Source: DASZMJ01 sp035551935 (lineage in GTDB: Bacteria > Planctomycetota > Planctomycetia > Isosphaerales > Isosphaeraceae). Taken from it: a stretch of DNA of 8,032 nucleotides. The translations under genes were made by a program, and so were the position numbers. The DNA is taken from assembly GCA_035551935.1 (NCBI GenBank), contig DASZMJ010000323.1, forward strand, positions 1 through 8,032, in the 5' to 3' direction. Under the pieces are notes generated by a model that searched no databases, had not been told where the DNA came from, and saw only the letters and a list, made by a program, of their open reading frames with translations. This document shows positions 5,962 through 8,032 of this stretch, in pieces; the first letter of the stretch is position 1, and each line of letters starts with the position of its first letter.

Positions 5962-6758
5962 GGCAAGACCCCTCCCAGTGCGTCGGCGGCCGAGTCCGGC
6001 GCCGAGGCCTGCTGCTGGAGGACCCGGAGGAGGATCGCGGCCATGTCGCCGCCCGCGCCCGGTCCCGGGCGGTCCAACGTCGTCGGCCTCGGGCCCGCCG
6101 CGATGTTCGACGCGGGCCCCGGGGCGCCTCCCCCGGCGGCCGGCCTGCTCGGCGCGGCGCGGAAGGTCAGCTCGGCGGGCTTGCCCCGCGCCACGAACAG
6201 GGCCCGGTTGTGCTCGATCCGCAGCAGCCGCGCTGGGCCTACGCCGGGCACCCGGAGGACGTCCCCCTCCGCGTAGACCTTGCCGTCGATCATCGCGAAC
6301 CGCCGGTACGGCTGGACGATCGTCGCGTTGAGGATCAGGCCGCCGAGCGACGGCGGCTCCCCGTCCTCGTCGCGCGCCGGCTTCGGCGTCTCGGCGCCGT
6401 CGGGCTTGGTCCTCGGGCCTGGCCCGGGGGCCGTCGGCGCCGCGGCCGCGGTTGGCTCGCGGCGCGGGCCGGCGGCCGCGCCCGCGGCCGCCTTGGCCGG
6501 CCCCCGGGCGGGCGCGCCCGAGGGCTTCAGGTTCGCCAGGGCGAGCATGTCGGGCTGCGGCTCGCCCGGGGCCTTGAACGGGTCGCGCGTCGGCGGCCGG
6601 CCGAGCTTCGGTGCCAAGAGCGGCGCGGCGATCTCCGGCAGCTTCTCGGCCTCCGCGGCCTCCTCCTTGGCCGACGGCCCGAGATACGGCCACGCGCAGA
6701 GCCCGACGACGGCCAGGGCGACGGCGGGCGGACCGACCTGTGCGACCGAGACCTTCAT
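5958..6758 (-). CDS. GspC/PilP-like inner-membrane connector with RDPF motif
   Basis: This 266-residue protein has one N-terminal membrane segment (about residues 9-26) with a tiny cytoplasmic tail. An RDPF motif follows at 58-61, then a long Pro/Ala/Gly linker (about 78-137). A compact strand domain at about 138-200 contains LILNATIVQP, RFAMIDGKVYAEGDVL and LLRIEHNRALFV. The INGK/IDGK-x-x-x-x-GD pattern resembles the homology-region domain of GspC, PilP and GspB, which links the inner-membrane frame to the secretin. A second Pro/Gly-rich stretch and a short helix-like tail (238-250, DMAAILLRVLQQQ) follow, with no PDZ domain. It begins 1 base after the PilO-like stop and overlaps gspE by GTGA. 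The role as the periplasmic connector is inferred from layout and this domain. The exact family name is uncertain. Confidence 0.75.
   Translation of the reverse strand: MKVSVAQVGPPAVALAVVGLCAWPYLGPSAKEEAAEAEKLPEIAAPLLAPKLGRPPTRDPFKAPGEPQPDMLALANLKPSGAPARGPAKAAAGAAAGPRREPTAAAAPTAPGPGPRTKPDGAETPKPARDEDGEPPSLGGLILNATIVQPYRRFAMIDGKVYAEGDVLRVPGVGPARLLRIEHNRALFVARGKPAELTFRAAPSRPAAGGGAPGPASNIAAGPRPTTLDRPGPGAGGDMAAILLRVLQQQASAPDSAADALGGVLP
5971..5975 (-). promoter_or_regulatory. Shine-Dalgarno sequence that fixes the gspE GTG start
   Basis: GGAGG (within GGGAGGGG on the minus strand) sits 9 bases before the GTG at 5961. It supports a GTG start overlapping the upstream stop, and it argues against translating the longer open frame that continues upstream. 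Confidence 0.65.
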
Positions 6759-6759
6759 G

Positions 6760-7293
6760 TCAGCCGAGGACCCCCAGGAGCGTCATCTGCATGACCAGGA
6801 TGCCGTGGCCGCCGAGGTGCGGCTGAACGCTCACCGAATCGACGCGGAAGATGTGCTCGTTCGTCTCGATCCAGGCGAGCAGCGCGTCCATGTCGGGGTA
6901 GGCCCCGAGCAGCTCCATGCGGATCGGCAGCACGGCGAACGGGCCGTGCTTGCGCAGCGGCTGGGGCTCGAACCTGTTGAGCTTCAAGCTCGTCTTGCGG
7001 ATGCCGCCGAGCACGTACTGGACGCAGTCGTTCGGGTCGGCCGATTTGGGCAGCCGCCGCTTGTACTTGGCGATCTCGCCGCGGAGCCGCTCGACGTCGC
7101 GGGCGAGGGACAGGTGCTGGTCGTCGTGCGCCCGCTCGCGGCCGGCGCGGTCGATCTCGGCGGCGATCGGCGCGTACGCGGCGAGGTACCAGCCGGCCAG
7201 CAGCGCCACGACGATGAAGGCGCGGAGCTGGAGCGGGTTGTGGAGTCGCCGCTGGATGTCGGCCGCCAGCCGCGAGACACGTTCGCCCTGCAT
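6760..7293 (-). CDS. PilO/GspM-like inner-membrane assembly protein
   Basis: This 177-residue protein has a short basic cytoplasmic tail, one membrane helix (about residues 24-42) and a charged coiled-coil-like stretch (about 44-82, with DVERLRGEIAKYKRRL at 66-81). A small periplasmic domain follows, with a strand RMELLGAYPDMDALLAWIET (125-144) and a matching strand HIFRVDSVSVQP (147-158). The pattern of strand, G-x-Y, helix with L-x-W/F-I-E, then strand is typical of the ferredoxin-like fold of PilO and GspM. These pair with PilN/GspL to form the inner-membrane frame. GGGGGGA 7 bases before the ATG supports the start. It follows the GspL-like gene by 13 bases and is followed after 1 base by the GspC/PilP-like gene, so the order N-O-P is that of the pilus alignment complex. 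Confidence 0.82.
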   Translation of the reverse strand: MQGERVSRLAADIQRRLHNPLQLRAFIVVALLAGWYLAAYAPIAAEIDRAGRERAHDDQHLSLARDVERLRGEIAKYKRRLPKSADPNDCVQYVLGGIRKTSLKLNRFEPQPLRKHGPFAVLPIRMELLGAYPDMDALLAWIETNEHIFRVDSVSVQPHLGGHGILVMQMTLLGVLG

Positions 7294-7306
7294 CGCCGAT
7301 CCCCCC

Positions 7307-8032
7307 TCATTTCTTCGCCGGCTGGTCCTTGCTCGCCGCGGCCGGCTTGGCCGGCTTGGCCGCGACGTCCCCCTTCGGCCGGCAGGAGATGACGCAGAGC
7401 GCCTCGGGGGCCTTGCCCGCCTCCTGCCGCCAGGCCAGGTTCGATAACTCGATCACCGGCAGCTCGTGCCGCAACGCCGCCTCGTGCCGCAGGATCTCGA
7501 CGAACCGGTCGACCTGCTTGGGGATGGTGCCGGTCTTCGGGATCGGCGAGGTCAGGCGGAGCGTCAGCGACTTATTGACCTTGAAGTTCGGGTCGCGCTT
7601 CGGGCCGAAGAATTCCAGGTCGTTGCGCCCCTGGAAGGCCATCAGCTTGATCTCGGGCGCGACTCGCCCGGCCAGGTCGCGGGCGCAGGAGGACCAGACG
7701 ACCCGGGTCGCCAGGAACGCCCGCATCGCGTCGACCTGCTGGACCAGCTCGGCCCGCTGCTTCTGAAGCGCGTCGATGGATTGCTTGGCGGCCCACTTGT
7801 GGCGGGCGTCCTCGGCGCGGACGGCCCGCCGCGCCGCCTGGAGGCCGTCGAGCCGGTGGCCCAGCGCCAGGCCGGCCGCCAGCAGCAGGGCGACGATCAG
7901 GGCCGCCTGGGTCCGGGGGAAGATCTCCCAGATCGAGGCGCGCGGCTCGAGGGCGCGGGCGAGGTTGAACGGCTCGGCCCCGGCGCCGTCGGCGACGGCC
8001 AGGCCGAAGGCGGCCTGCGCCTCGTCCAGGTC
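7307..8032 (-). CDS. GspL-like protein: PilM tail joined to PilN domain (5' end outside window)
   Basis: The frame is open from the right edge to the TGA at 7307-7309, giving 241 residues of a longer protein. The first visible part, with EAQAAFGLAVAD (residues 4-15), looks like the end of an actin-like PilM domain. Then comes PFNLARALEPR (21-31), the usual N-terminal motif of PilN, a membrane helix (about 42-58), and a charged helix likely to form a coiled coil (61-105). A periplasmic domain follows, with FVEILRHEAALRHELPVIEL (177-196). A cytoplasmic PilM-like part, one membrane helix and a PilN-like part on one chain is the architecture of GspL. It would tether GspE to the membrane and pair with the PilO/GspM-like partner encoded next. 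The C-terminus is a Lys/Pro/Ala tail (224-241). An ATG at 7726 lies inside the gene and is not its start. Confidence 0.8.
   Translation of the reverse strand, partial: DLDEAQAAFGLAVADGAGAEPFNLARALEPRASIWEIFPRTQAALIVALLLAAGLALGHRLDGLQAARRAVRAEDARHKWAAKQSIDALQKQRAELVQQVDAMRAFLATRVVWSSCARDLAGRVAPEIKLMAFQGRNDLEFFGPKRDPNFKVNKSLTLRLTSPIPKTGTIPKQVDRFVEILRHEAALRHELPVIELSNLAWRQEAGKAPEALCVISCRPKGDVAAKPAKPAAASKDQPAKK
7341..7358. repeat. Two tandem 9-base units encoding Ala-Lys-Pro
   Basis: The unit gccggcttg occurs twice in a row and encodes the AKPAKP part of the GspL-like C-terminal tail. The tail is basic, proline-rich and probably unstructured. The repeat is short and may be simple codon coincidence. 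Confidence 0.4.

Noticed and set aside
4477..6276. Long plus-strand open frame (599 codons) opposite gspE
   Set aside because: It is antisense to a certain gene with intact Walker motifs, and its composition is that of a GC-rich shadow with Leu/Asp/Arg repeats and no family motif.
5962..6693. Upstream continuation of the gspE frame (an 820-residue open frame in all)
   Set aside because: The extra 244 residues are Arg/Gly/Ala-rich and lie out of frame over the GspC/PilP-like gene, which has a membrane helix and a recognisable domain. The GTG at 5961 has a strong ribosome binding site.

Overview
This is a GC-rich window (around 70% G+C by eye). It is dominated by one minus-strand gene train for an inner-membrane assembly platform of the type II secretion / type IV pilus family, plus its pseudopilins. 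The very high GC, the Ala/Arg/Pro-rich proteins, the PilZ genes inside the cluster and the IS630-type remnant together suggest a planctomycete, perhaps of the Isosphaeraceae. That placement is inferred from style and was not searched.

Left edge, plus strand: the last 42 codons of what looks like an IS630-family transposase (1-129), then a small acidic protein of unknown function (202-600). The unknown gene runs toward the secretion cluster and stops 17 bases from its last gene.

From the right edge leftward, in transcription order on the minus strand: a GspL-like protein that looks like a PilM tail joined to PilN (7307-8032, its start lies outside the window); a PilO/GspM-like protein (6760-7293); a GspC/PilP-like protein with an RDPF motif (5958-6758); the GspE/PilB ATPase (4231-5961); a PilZ protein started by TTG (3854-4186); the GspF/PilC platform protein (2725-3819); a second PilZ protein (2387-2713); then four prepilin-like genes resembling GspG, GspI, GspJ and a very short GspK (2390 down to 618).

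Gene spacing is 44 bases or less throughout. Five junctions are 1-base gaps or 4-base ATGA/GTGA overlaps, so this reads as one translationally coupled operon whose promoter lies beyond position 8032.

Working model: GspE hydrolyses ATP in the cytoplasm, GspF transmits the motion in the membrane, and the L/M/C-like proteins form the inner-membrane frame. GspG would polymerise into the pseudopilus, with the I/J/K-like proteins at its tip. The two PilZ proteins sit on either side of gspF and could make the motor responsive to cyclic di-GMP. No secretin (GspD/PilQ), prepilin peptidase or clear GspH is present in the window. The sequence alone does not show whether the machine secretes proteins or builds a pilus. 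I saw no RNA genes, CRISPR arrays or convincing terminators.
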